A stretch of DNA of 64,000 nt from Corynebacterium aquatimens (lineage in GTDB: Bacteria > Actinomycetota > Actinomycetes > Mycobacteriales > Mycobacteriaceae), in the NCBI RefSeq assembly GCF_030408395.1, contig NZ_CP046980.1, forward strand, positions 1-64,000, in the 5' to 3' direction. A model generated the notes under the pieces. That model did not search any database. It was not told where the DNA came from and saw only the letters and a program-made list of their open reading frames with translations. Below, piece by piece: positions 56,077 to 64,000 of the stretch (positions are counted from its first letter, which is position 1; each line of letters opens with the position of its first letter). The position numbers were made by a program, and so were the translations under genes.

Positions 56077-59000
56077 CTAGTCGCTGGGACCTCGGGTGAT
56101 ACACCGCACCACCCCGCCATCAACGAACAACAGCTCTAGACGGCAGACGTCCATGTCGAGTAGGTGGGCGTAGACCTGGAGCTGGGTGAAGTACTCGTTG
56201 ATGCGTTGGGTGGTGACTACGGAATCGGTTTTGTAGTCGGCGATGACCCAACGCCCGGTGGTCTCGTCTTGGTAAAGAAGGTCGATGACGCCCTCGAACG
56301 CGGTGTCGGCCAGCGTGCCGATGATCGGCACTTCGCTGTAGTGCGGTGCGGCGAAGGCAGCGTGGACGATCTCTGAGTTGAGGAAAGTCTCGACGATGCT
56401 GCTGGCCTCGTCAATGAGGTCCGGTTCGAGGCCGTTGATGCTGGCCACAGTTGTGACGACATTAAGGACTGTATCGGTTTCGGGGACGGTGTCGGTGTCG
56501 GAGCGGTCTCCTTGTTTCGCGAAGTAATCCATAACTTCATGGACAACGGTGCCGAAGGTCTGTCCGCGGGCCTCACGATCAGTCTTGAAGAAGCTCTCCG
56601 TCGTCTGTGTAAGCCATCCTTCGTCTGCTCCTAGTTGCCGTATGGCAGCGAGTTGGGCAGTTTCCTCCGCGTGGGCGAAGTAGGTGGCGGTAAGCAGACG
56701 CATCTCAGGGGGTTCGGCTTCTGCGTCCTTGGCGTTCTTGTTGTAGGTGGCACGGATCCTTTCAGCGTCGATCTGCGGCCGCGGGTGGGGGAGGGCGACT
56801 GCGTCAGCGGAGAACAGCTCGCGCGGATCGATCAGGTCTTTATCAGGGTTGAGCGAGTCGTAGAAGTACTTGCCCTGCGTCGACGCATAGGTTGTGGCCG
56901 GTTTTGTTGGGGTACCCCCGGTCAGCTTCGCCTCTAGCGGAATGATCAGCTGGTGCTTAGCGCGGGTCGCCGCTACATAGAGTTTGCGGACGTTCTCCCC
57001 CATGGTTGCGAGCTTCTCAAACGCTTTAAATTCGTCGAGTCCGTCGGTGCCTATACCTTTGAGACCGAACTCAACGACGCCGGTTTCCGGATGGAGTCCA
57101 TGACTAATGGTCCGGTCTTTTTCACCCGTCAGACCACCAAGAATGACAACGGGAAACTCCCGGCCTTTGGATGCGTGAATGGTCATGATGCGCACTGCGT
57201 CGGTGCCGTCGTCAAGCACGGGAACCGAAACGCCCGTGAACCCCTCGGTCTGAGTCTCTGCCCAACGCAAGAAGGATGACAGGCCAGCGTTCGTAGCGTT
57301 CGTGAAGGCGTGGGCATCGTCGAGCACGCGTCTTATCGACGGGTTCTTTTCTACCGTTTCCGGTCGTGCAAGGTGGCCGAGAATGAACAACTCATCGATG
57401 ACCATCTCCACGATCTGTGCGACGTTCATGGACGCCGCCCGCTTGCGTAGCTTTTTTAGGTGTTCCGCAGCGACGATGGCTGGGTGGTCCTCGGCGATTT
57501 CGCTGCCCATGCGGCGAGCACGGTGGCTCTCCACCAAGTCTTGGTCGCTCACCCCGAAGTACAGCCCGCGAAGAGCGACGACCTCTACAAACCCGTTGGC
57601 CGGGTCGGCAATGGCGCGCAGAACTGCGATGAGCTCTTCGACCTCCGGATCCTTATAGACTTTCTCGGCGCCTTCTGTGATCGCTGGAATACCGTGTTCG
57701 CGCAATGCTTTCTGGACCCCGAGGGCAGTCTCATTCTTTGCGACGAGGACGGCGATATCACTGAGTGCTACTTCGGCATTCTTAACCGCCGAAATGATGT
57801 CGGCGTGTTCGCAGAGCTCCGGCACCCCGGCGCCTGAATTCATCTCAGGGCGGCGCAGCATTGCAACGAAACCACTGTCAGAATTCGAGGCCTCCATCGG
57901 TGCGTAGGGCACCGTGAGAGGAGCCGTCGGGTCGTTCTCATCCGACTCGACCGACGCAAACATCTCGCCGAAAATAGCGTTTACAGACTCGACGACCTCC
58001 TGGTCCGAGCGGAAGTTTGCGGTGAGCTGAAGGAGCTCGCCACGTTTCTCAGCCTGCTGGCGCGCAGAGAGATAGGTATTGACGTTGGCACCGCGGAATC
58101 TGTAGATGGATTGCTTCGGATCTCCAACGGTGAACCGGTGGCCTGGCTTGCCAGCGGTAATAGCGTCCACGATGCGCAGCTGCACCCCGTCGGTGTCTTG
58201 GAACTCATCGACGGCCACCATCCGATAGTTTTCGGAGAGCTCTTGCCGGACATAGTCGATCTGGACCAGCTCATCGGCAAGGAAGATCATGTCGTGGTAT
58301 TCCAACTTGCCCGTCCGGCGTCGGGCCTGGGCATTATCGCGCACGATCGTGGCTATAAGGCGTCGAAGCACGGAGATGGACCGCACGATCGGGGAGTTGA
58401 TCTTGCGCTCGAACTCAGCCCCAATTTCCTTCATACGGTCCCTATAAGTCTTGGGGGCCACGCCCCAAATTGTTTTGTTGCCCGCATTGCCTTCGCGGAG
58501 CCCCAGCGCAGCAGGTACGTCGTAATTCGGTTTGTCTTCCGCGATGAGTCTGTCCAGCTCTTTGATGAGAGGATCGACCTTCACTTGGAATAACTTGTCT
58601 TCGACCACGTCGCCTGGAGCCAAGTCAACCCACTCCTGAATTTCTCTGCGAGCCGACTCGAGGTCAGCTCGGGTGAGAAATTGAATCGAGGGTAAGGGGG
58701 CAGCCACAGTGGCATCGAGCACGCCCCACAGGGGATCCATGAAGAGTACAAGCTTTTCGATGTCGGCTGTCTTGAGGCCCTGCTCAGTCAAGATGGCGAT
58801 GGATTCCTTGATGTTCTCGAACGGTATCCCGAGGTTGAGCTCGGCAAGTGCGTCCTGCGCAGTCGGATCGTCGGACACGATGCGGTCCACTAAATCAATA
58901 ACCGCATCGGCGCGGTTGACGGTTGCGAAACTGGTCTCAATCTCATCGACTGTCGTGATCTGCGGAGGGACACCGGCTTCAAGCGGGTACATGCGGATCA

Positions 59001-59370
59001 AACGCAGGCAGAAAGAATGGAGCGTCTCAATGGCCGCGCCCGGAAGGGCGGCGAGGGCCTGCTCAGCCCGTGTCTTCGCCTGGGGATGGTCGAAGGTGCG
59101 CACTTCGTCACCGAAGCGGCTGAACGTCCCATGCTCGGCAATCTCGGTGAAGGCCGCCCGCAAGCGGTTGGTCAGCTCCTCAGCGGCCTTAACTGTGAAA
59201 GTGATTGCGGCGATGGAGCTAAGCGGTACCCCTTCGTCGATAAGCAGCGTGAGAATGCGCTCCACCAGAAGAGCCGTTTTTCCAGAGCCAGCTCCGGCTT
59301 CTACGAAATAGGAGGTATTGGTGTCGTAAATGATCGCATCGCGCGATGTTTGGTCTGCTGGATTAGACAT
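56077..59370 (-). CDS. AddA-like UvrD-family helicase-nuclease
   Basis: This 1097-residue protein has UvrD/Rep helicase motifs in order: Walker A EAGAGSGKT (residues 24-32), motif II VDEFQDTD, motif III GDPKQSIYRFRGAN, TIHASKGREFPVVILGG and LYVAATRAKHQL. A C-terminal PD-(D/E)XK nuclease follows (GTVVHEVMDYF, then GVIDLLYQ and VIADYKTDS). This is the AddA/RecB architecture for processing double-strand ends. I start at ATG 59370 (GAGGAG upstream), two bases after the partner gene stop, so the two are an operon. Two copies of the CTTATCGACG word lie inside (57332, 59235). Confidence 0.92.
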   Translation of the reverse strand: MSNPADQTSRDAIIYDTNTSYFVEAGAGSGKTALLVERILTLLIDEGVPLSSIAAITFTVKAAEELTNRLRAAFTEIAEHGTFSRFGDEVRTFDHPQAKTRAEQALAALPGAAIETLHSFCLRLIRMYPLEAGVPPQITTVDEIETSFATVNRADAVIDLVDRIVSDDPTAQDALAELNLGIPFENIKESIAILTEQGLKTADIEKLVLFMDPLWGVLDATVAAPLPSIQFLTRADLESARREIQEWVDLAPGDVVEDKLFQVKVDPLIKELDRLIAEDKPNYDVPAALGLREGNAGNKTIWGVAPKTYRDRMKEIGAEFERKINSPIVRSISVLRRLIATIVRDNAQARRRTGKLEYHDMIFLADELVQIDYVRQELSENYRMVAVDEFQDTDGVQLRIVDAITAGKPGHRFTVGDPKQSIYRFRGANVNTYLSARQQAEKRGELLQLTANFRSDQEVVESVNAIFGEMFASVESDENDPTAPLTVPYAPMEASNSDSGFVAMLRRPEMNSGAGVPELCEHADIISAVKNAEVALSDIAVLVAKNETALGVQKALREHGIPAITEGAEKVYKDPEVEELIAVLRAIADPANGFVEVVALRGLYFGVSDQDLVESHRARRMGSEIAEDHPAIVAAEHLKKLRKRAASMNVAQIVEMVIDELFILGHLARPETVEKNPSIRRVLDDAHAFTNATNAGLSSFLRWAETQTEGFTGVSVPVLDDGTDAVRIMTIHASKGREFPVVILGGLTGEKDRTISHGLHPETGVVEFGLKGIGTDGLDEFKAFEKLATMGENVRKLYVAATRAKHQLIIPLEAKLTGGTPTKPATTYASTQGKYFYDSLNPDKDLIDPRELFSADAVALPHPRPQIDAERIRATYNKNAKDAEAEPPEMRLLTATYFAHAEETAQLAAIRQLGADEGWLTQTTESFFKTDREARGQTFGTVVHEVMDYFAKQGDRSDTDTVPETDTVLNVVTTVASINGLEPDLIDEASSIVETFLNSEIVHAAFAAPHYSEVPIIGTLADTAFEGVIDLLYQDETTGRWVIADYKTDSVVTTQRINEYFTQLQVYAHLLDMDVCRLELLFVDGGVVRCITRGPSD

Positions 59371-59372
59371 CT

Positions 59373-62270
59373 TTAGCTCTCCTCGTCGCGGGTCCACGCA
59401 GCCACTGCCCGTGAAATCGCGAGGTTCCGGTTTGGTCCGAAGGCGGTGGTGAATGCATCGGCGTAGTTCTTTTTTGCGTGAGTCGGAGGGAACTCGCCGC
59501 GGAGAATGCTCTCCCTGGTCGTGCGCAAGTAATCCTTGAGGGCATTGCGTGCAGCATCTCCAACCGTAATTTCGACGACGGAGTCGTCTGGGTCGGTAAA
59601 CATCCAGTAGCGCGCCTTAACGGTCACCGGTTGAGAACCGTCGATTCCTTGCTCTACAAGTGCTCGGTGGAGTGTCGGAGCCGGGCTTTCCTCTGGGTCG
59701 TCGCCACGGGCAATGGCCTCGAGCACGCCGTGGACGACCTCCCCGTAGATCGCGAGCTGCAGGGCATATCCACCGGTGCCACTTTCGTAATCGAGGGGTT
59801 TCCCGATGAACCGCTGCGGGTCATCGAGGTCAAGATCCTTTGGTTTCTTTGTGGCACCAAGCTTGTCGACGTACGTTTTCCCCTTGCCCGACTTGTAGTC
59901 GGTGACCCTAACCTCGAAGGTATCGCCGGTTCTTTTGACATCGACTCTGTCGATCGAGCCTTTGACGTAGATGATCGATCCGTCGTCCAGCACGATGGGG
60001 AATGGCGGGGTCTCGTTGCCAGAGCGTCCTTGCCCGAATTCTGCCTCTGCACCCACGGCAACCCAGTCGCCCGTTGCGTCCTTCAACTCCTGTTTGAGCC
60101 AGTCAGTGGTAAACCTGGCAAAGTCTCTCCTAACAACGTCAGCAGTCAGCGGCGGAAGCTGCGCTAGCGTGGGGAGCACATGCTTATCGACGACCTCCGC
60201 CAGCGCTGGCTCGGCCTGCTCTTTGTCGAGTTTGGTAGGGGCATCGGGCCCGATACGGTAGCGGTTCGACCACTCCTCGAAGATCGCGTGGTACAAGGTG
60301 CCGCGGCCCGACGCATCGAGGTCAGCCGTTTGCCCTTTATCGTCGAGAAGCGCGCGCCCGAGAATACGGGTGATGAAGAACTTCTGGGGCGCAGCAGAGA
60401 ATTCTTCGAGTGAGGACGAAGACACTGCCTGGTCGAGCCACTCCTTACCAGCAGGCGTGTCCACGTATCCGTTGAATTCGTTGTGGGTTCCCGCCTTACG
60501 GAACTGCCGTAGTCGCGTCGCGCCCGTTTCTTCAGTGCTCACGCTCTCGTCGAAGATCGCCATCGCAGCATCGGTGGGAGGCACCAGCTCTTCACTGCGG
60601 AACCGTATCCGTTCCCAGTCTTTTTTCGAGCTACCGACTAAAGGCACGAGCCAGCTCGAGGGTTCACCGGAGATTGCCCCACTTATCGACGACCGAGGGA
60701 ATGACACCCGAACCTTGTGTGCTGCGTTCAGAGCTCCTTCCCATAAACGGCGGATGTGCGTGGTGAACCACTCAGAGTCGAGGTCAGACTGCTCAGGTTT
60801 GATGGCCGCGTCCGCAACAAATGTGCCGGGCAGATGAATGTCGTTGGCTCCGACGATGAACAGGTAATCGAGCTGGAGACCGACCATGGAGACCAGATCG
60901 CCTACCGCAACGCCGTCTCGCTTCGCGTCTGTTTGGCGGGCGGGAAGAGTGTCGCTGAGCATATCCACGACTACCTCTGGAGTGGGTGGTGGAAGCACGC
61001 CGTCGAGCTCCGCCAGTGTCTCGATGCTATTTCTTAGAACGCCTACCGCCAAGGCTCGTTCATCGTTCGTTCGTGCACCGCTGCCCTGGGCATCAGCGTC
61101 GTTGTCCTTGCTAGCGAACTGTTCTTTCACAACTGACTTGATAAGCGTATCCAACGCCGCAGCAGTGTCTTTCCAAGTTTCACTTTCCCGTACGCGGTGA
61201 AGGCCGTCCGCGAGGGAGAAAACCCACTTCTGGATCCGTTTGTCTTCGTTGCTCAGAACCTCGGCATCGAGTTTGCGCCAATCCGAAAGATCGTGCAGCG
61301 TGGCAGTGCCACCTCGGCTGAGCCTGTCAAAGTTGTAGAGCGACGGGGCCCCGTCGAGAAGCACGATGCCCAAGAGATCGGAAAGGGCACGCCGCGGAAG
61401 AACATTGGGGTCGAGACTGAGTGCGTAGAGGACAGATTGGATGTAAGGATCCTCATTCCACCCCACAGGCGCTGAAGCGTCATTAGGAATTCCAGCGGAA
61501 TCAAGAATTTTCTTAAGGGCAGGGAGGTACGTGGAATCGCAGGCCGCGATAGCAATGCGCGCATTGGGTGATTCTTTAAGAATGCCCCGGACGGAAGAGA
61601 CAACATCCGACAATTCTTCATTGGAGTCAATGTAGGAACGCACCGATACCCGTCCTGGCGCAGTGTCGACAGCTGCGTCAATGTGCGTGGCGTCAACGGC
61701 GCTGAGCATTATTTCATCTTGCGGGTCCCGCGCGACGTTGCCCACCGCAATCACCGCGGCGTTGGCGAAGTGTTTGGCTGCGTGCTGGCGACAGTGCGCG
61801 ACGGTGAAATGATCGTCGGCAGTCCGCTGCTCTACCAAGTCTGCAATGACGGCTGACTCAGCCGCTAACCCCCGAAGACCATCGATGTTTCTTCGTTCAG
61901 GTGGGATGGTGAGGAGTCGGGCCACTATGTCGGTAAGAGCGCGCCGCGTAGCGCTTTCAGTGTGGACACCGCTGCGTGAAAACTCAGTTTCCACGTTGGC
62001 AAGGATGCTCGACACCTCGCGGAGAATCCGCCCACGAGTAAGAACCGTCCTTGGCGCGAGTGTTCGCGCTGCAGTCCGCAAAAACCCGTCGATGGTCATC
62101 ACAGCGACATCCCTAAAGCTGCCTTGATGAGCCAACGCCACGATAGTGTCCGCGCGGGCTTTCGGGCCGCACACAACAACCACGGGCTTGTAGGGATCAG
62201 AAGCTCGCAGATCACGGATAGTCTCTGCTAACAACCGGCCAAGTGGTTGTGAGGGTGCGTTACTTGCCAT
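59373..62270 (-). CDS. AddB-like PD-(D/E)XK nuclease subunit
   Basis: This 965-residue partner of the AddA-like protein comes first in the operon. The N-terminal half looks like an inactivated helicase domain without Walker A (VVVVCGPKARADTI stands where a P-loop would be). The C-terminal nuclease has GRGTLYHAIFEEW, GSIDRVDV followed by VTDYKSGKGK, and QLAIYGEVV, the usual order. The four-cysteine iron-sulphur signature of classical AddB is absent; no cysteine flanks the nuclease. The pair may be a recombination enzyme or a phage-defence nuclease. Two copies of the CTTATCGACG word lie inside (60183, 60682). Confidence 0.88.
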   Translation of the reverse strand: MASNAPSQPLGRLLAETIRDLRASDPYKPVVVVCGPKARADTIVALAHQGSFRDVAVMTIDGFLRTAARTLAPRTVLTRGRILREVSSILANVETEFSRSGVHTESATRRALTDIVARLLTIPPERRNIDGLRGLAAESAVIADLVEQRTADDHFTVAHCRQHAAKHFANAAVIAVGNVARDPQDEIMLSAVDATHIDAAVDTAPGRVSVRSYIDSNEELSDVVSSVRGILKESPNARIAIAACDSTYLPALKKILDSAGIPNDASAPVGWNEDPYIQSVLYALSLDPNVLPRRALSDLLGIVLLDGAPSLYNFDRLSRGGTATLHDLSDWRKLDAEVLSNEDKRIQKWVFSLADGLHRVRESETWKDTAAALDTLIKSVVKEQFASKDNDADAQGSGARTNDERALAVGVLRNSIETLAELDGVLPPPTPEVVVDMLSDTLPARQTDAKRDGVAVGDLVSMVGLQLDYLFIVGANDIHLPGTFVADAAIKPEQSDLDSEWFTTHIRRLWEGALNAAHKVRVSFPRSSISGAISGEPSSWLVPLVGSSKKDWERIRFRSEELVPPTDAAMAIFDESVSTEETGATRLRQFRKAGTHNEFNGYVDTPAGKEWLDQAVSSSSLEEFSAAPQKFFITRILGRALLDDKGQTADLDASGRGTLYHAIFEEWSNRYRIGPDAPTKLDKEQAEPALAEVVDKHVLPTLAQLPPLTADVVRRDFARFTTDWLKQELKDATGDWVAVGAEAEFGQGRSGNETPPFPIVLDDGSIIYVKGSIDRVDVKRTGDTFEVRVTDYKSGKGKTYVDKLGATKKPKDLDLDDPQRFIGKPLDYESGTGGYALQLAIYGEVVHGVLEAIARGDDPEESPAPTLHRALVEQGIDGSQPVTVKARYWMFTDPDDSVVEITVGDAARNALKDYLRTTRESILRGEFPPTHAKKNYADAFTTAFGPNRNLAISRAVAAWTRDEES

Positions 62271-62340
62271 GTTAATACTTTTAGCAGGAAATAATGGCGG
62301 CTGCGCTGTTTCCGCTGTCTTGGCAAGGAAGGTGCTGCGT

Positions 62341-62703
62341 CTAGTGGGTGATTGTTGTCTGTTGGTAGAGCGTGAGTGCTGGGGAGCCGTCGATAAGCGT
62401 GTAGGTGCTGCTCATGATGGCTTCGAAGGTGTCTTCACCGCGCTGGGACGTGGCGTGGTAAACCAGCGTGGCGGTCTCAATGCTGACGGGGATGAGCTGT
62501 GCGTCGGTGATGGAGTAGCTGTCCCACGGCGGGGCGTCGTTGAGGCTGGCGGCGATGGTGGCGCGGTCGAGGATCATGCCGTTGACCAGGATCATGACGG
62601 CGTCTTCGGTCATGAGTTCGCCGTAGAACGTGCCGCCGGTGCCATTGGTCAGGGAGTCCCAGCCGCGGTGTTCTAAGGCGAGGAGCGTATCGAAGTCGAG
62701 CAT
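62341..62703 (-). CDS. DUF4440/SnoaL-like protein, copy 2
   Basis: This 120-residue protein has the same fold and segments as the copy at 46877-47239 and differs from it at 8 residues (for example L4F and PEA to IET). The DNA stays similar to about 30 bases upstream of the start and to about 6 bases past the stop, then diverges, so the unit is a gene-sized duplication. It is preceded on its 5' side by another 84-bp inverted-repeat element. Function unknown. Confidence 0.8.
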   Translation of the reverse strand: MLDFDTLLALEHRGWDSLTNGTGGTFYGELMTEDAVMILVNGMILDRATIAASLNDAPPWDSYSITDAQLIPVSIETATLVYHATSQRGEDTFEAIMSSTYTLIDGSPALTLYQQTTITH

Positions 62704-62793
62704 GGGTCCGACTGTACTCGCCGCGCGATTCTATGAGTCCAGCAAAAGTTCACGGTCACCGAAGGCAAGCAGCCCACCCGCCGTTAGTCGATC

Positions 62794-62877
62794 ACTGTCG
62801 AGCCGTTAATATTCGCCGCGTCAAAACCCCAGGTCGCGTTCACAGGAATCGGCCCGAAACGCCGACGGCTCGACACT
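62794..62877. repeat. 84-bp inverted-repeat-ended element, copy 2
   Basis: The left end CTGTCGAGCCGT (from 62795) and right end ACGGCTCGACACT (62865-62877) enclose the same interior as the element at 47339-47422 (CCCAGGTCGCGTTCACAGGA), with the same total length. It lies between the DUF4440 copy and the lipase gene. Confidence 0.85.
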
Positions 62878-62966
62878 GGTCCGTTTTCATCGAATTTCAC
62901 GCCAAGAACGCCGCCAAACCGCTAGTTTTGTAAGGAAAATAACAGATACTATCGGCGGGAGTTTCA

Positions 62967-64000
62967 ATGTGGTTCGAACGGAAACGACAAGTAGTAGCAG
63001 TGTTAAGCGCACTCGCGCTGACCAGCGGGTTCGGCGCCCCAGTCGCGGCAGCCCAGAGCTCGGGCCCGTCGCCGTTTGGGTCGGCGGCGGATCTCACACA
63101 CCAGTCATCGGTGAAGACGGGCGAGTCCATGCGCCCGGTCGCGCAGCGGACCAAGCCTATATATAGGAGTGATTTGCCGGAGGTTGGGCCGTCGTCACGC
63201 GTGGGCGAAGTTCTGGCGAAGGTTCCGCTTGACCCGCGCGCGGGCCTTGATAACGCGGGTGAGCAGGTGCGTTTCGCATACACGACTGTCGATCAGCACG
63301 GTCAGCCCGCGGTGAGCACGGGCGCGATGTACATGCCCAAGGGCCAAAAGCCCGCGGGTGGGTGGCCGGTGATCGCGTGGGCGCACGGCACCGTCGGGCT
63401 TGGCGACGAATGCGCGCCGTCCATCAACCCGCAGGTGGGAAATGACGCGCGGTACCTGAACAAGTGGCTGGATGAAGGCTACGCGATCGTGGCCACGGAC
63501 TACGTGGGTCTGGATTCGCCGGGGCTGCACAGCTACCTCAACGGCAAGGTGTCGGCGGCGAACGTTGTGGACTCGGTCGCCGCGGCGCATGAGATGTTCG
63601 GCGGTGAACTGTCGAAGAAGTGGGCGGTGGTCGGCCAGTCGCAGGGCGGGGGAGTGGCGCTGCACGTCGCGCGCCGGGCCACGCCGCTCAGCGAGAAACT
63701 CGGCCTGGATTACCGCGGGGCGGTGGCTACTGGCGCGCCCGCGTACATCGAGGAGATCGTGATCGCCGCGGGCCCGACCTTTCCGCCGATGCCTCTACCA
63801 GGCGGTTTGTCGGTGTTTGGCCTCTACATCCTTGCCGCGGTGCAGGAAGCCCACCCAGAGATCGACATGGACGCCGCGCTTAGCGACGAAGGGCGATTCA
63901 TGCTCGCCGAAGCCAAAAAGAGCTGTTTCCACGAGGTCCGCGACGGGGTCCAAGGTGTGAACCTGGCCCGCGCGTTTACTAAACCGCTGCGCTCAGTGCC
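62967..64000 (+). CDS. Secreted lipase/alpha-beta hydrolase (5' part, runs off window)
   Basis: At least 344 residues are visible, open at the window end. Sec signal peptide: MWFERKRQ, hydrophobic core, PVAAAQ (cleavage near residue 29). The body matches the actinobacterial secretory lipase (LIP) family: WPVIAWAHGTVGLGDECAPS, IVATDYVGLDSPGLHSYLNG and the nucleophile elbow GQSQGG with Ser225. A Cys pair is likely (C149 with KKSCFHE), usual in secreted members. The start ATG 62967 lacks a strong RBS. It is expected to act on esters or lipids outside the cell, which suits a lipid-using corynebacterium. Confidence 0.88.
   Translation, partial: MWFERKRQVVAVLSALALTSGFGAPVAAAQSSGPSPFGSAADLTHQSSVKTGESMRPVAQRTKPIYRSDLPEVGPSSRVGEVLAKVPLDPRAGLDNAGEQVRFAYTTVDQHGQPAVSTGAMYMPKGQKPAGGWPVIAWAHGTVGLGDECAPSINPQVGNDARYLNKWLDEGYAIVATDYVGLDSPGLHSYLNGKVSAANVVDSVAAAHEMFGGELSKKWAVVGQSQGGGVALHVARRATPLSEKLGLDYRGAVATGAPAYIEEIVIAAGPTFPPMPLPGGLSVFGLYILAAVQEAHPEIDMDAALSDEGRFMLAEAKKSCFHEVRDGVQGVNLARAFTKPLRSV

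Overview
The window starts at the first base of dnaA and follows the classic replication-origin order dnaA, dnaN, recF, dciA-like, gyrB, then gyrA, a DUF3566 membrane-protein gene, tRNA-Ile and tRNA-Ala. This order, the GC-rich sequence, the IS1249-like, ISL3 and IS21 elements and the actinobacterial surface proteins point to a Corynebacterium chromosome. I cannot name the species from sequence alone.

Region 1 (1-7722) is the housekeeping origin block, with an oriC-like gap after dnaA. A 48-codon relic of an AAA/DUF4143 ATPase lies between dciA and gyrB. Region 2 (7723-38902) separates gyrB from gyrA and is accessory. It is dominated by two tandemly duplicated giant secreted proteins: 1896 aa with ten G5 modules, and 4372 aa with five G5 modules followed by about 17 CshA-like fibril repeats on Thr-rich linkers. 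Between them lies a duplication scar: the 5' part of an alpha/beta hydrolase gene fused to a copy of the gyrB 3' end, which is itself split by an IS1249-like element. Further on come a tenA gene under a TPP riboswitch, an AAA/DUF4143 ATPase behind four 23-bp-spaced repeats, the intact hydrolase, a BAAT-like hydrolase, a higBA module, an ISL3 element, a small secreted membrane protein and a third surface protein.

Region 3 (38903-42780) holds gyrA, the DUF3566 gene, a repeat-rich gap and the two tRNAs. Region 4 (42780-52220) is a mobile zone: a second identical-looking IS1249-like copy, an AlbA_2/Schlafen-like ATP-binding gene, a second tRNA-Ala, a DUF4440 gene with an 84-bp inverted-repeat element, and an IS21 element whose istA is split by an IS256-family element. 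The right flank of the IS21 element is an internally deleted relic of a paralogue of the next gene.

Region 5 (52221-64000) has an unrecognised 449-aa protein behind a strong promoter with a palindromic operator-like overlap, an ADP-ribosylglycohydrolase, an AT-richer PD-(D/E)XK-like nuclease, an AddA/AddB-like helicase-nuclease pair, a near-identical second DUF4440 gene with the same 84-bp element, and the 5' part of a secreted lipase.

The most unexpected signal is not a gene. The 10-mer CTTATCGACG occurs 15 times on either strand, in coding and non-coding DNA, where about 0.1 would be expected by chance. It looks like a DNA uptake-, Chi- or architecture-type word and I do not recognise it. 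Second is a 5' leader shared by the two giant genes, with a hairpin whose paired bases covary.
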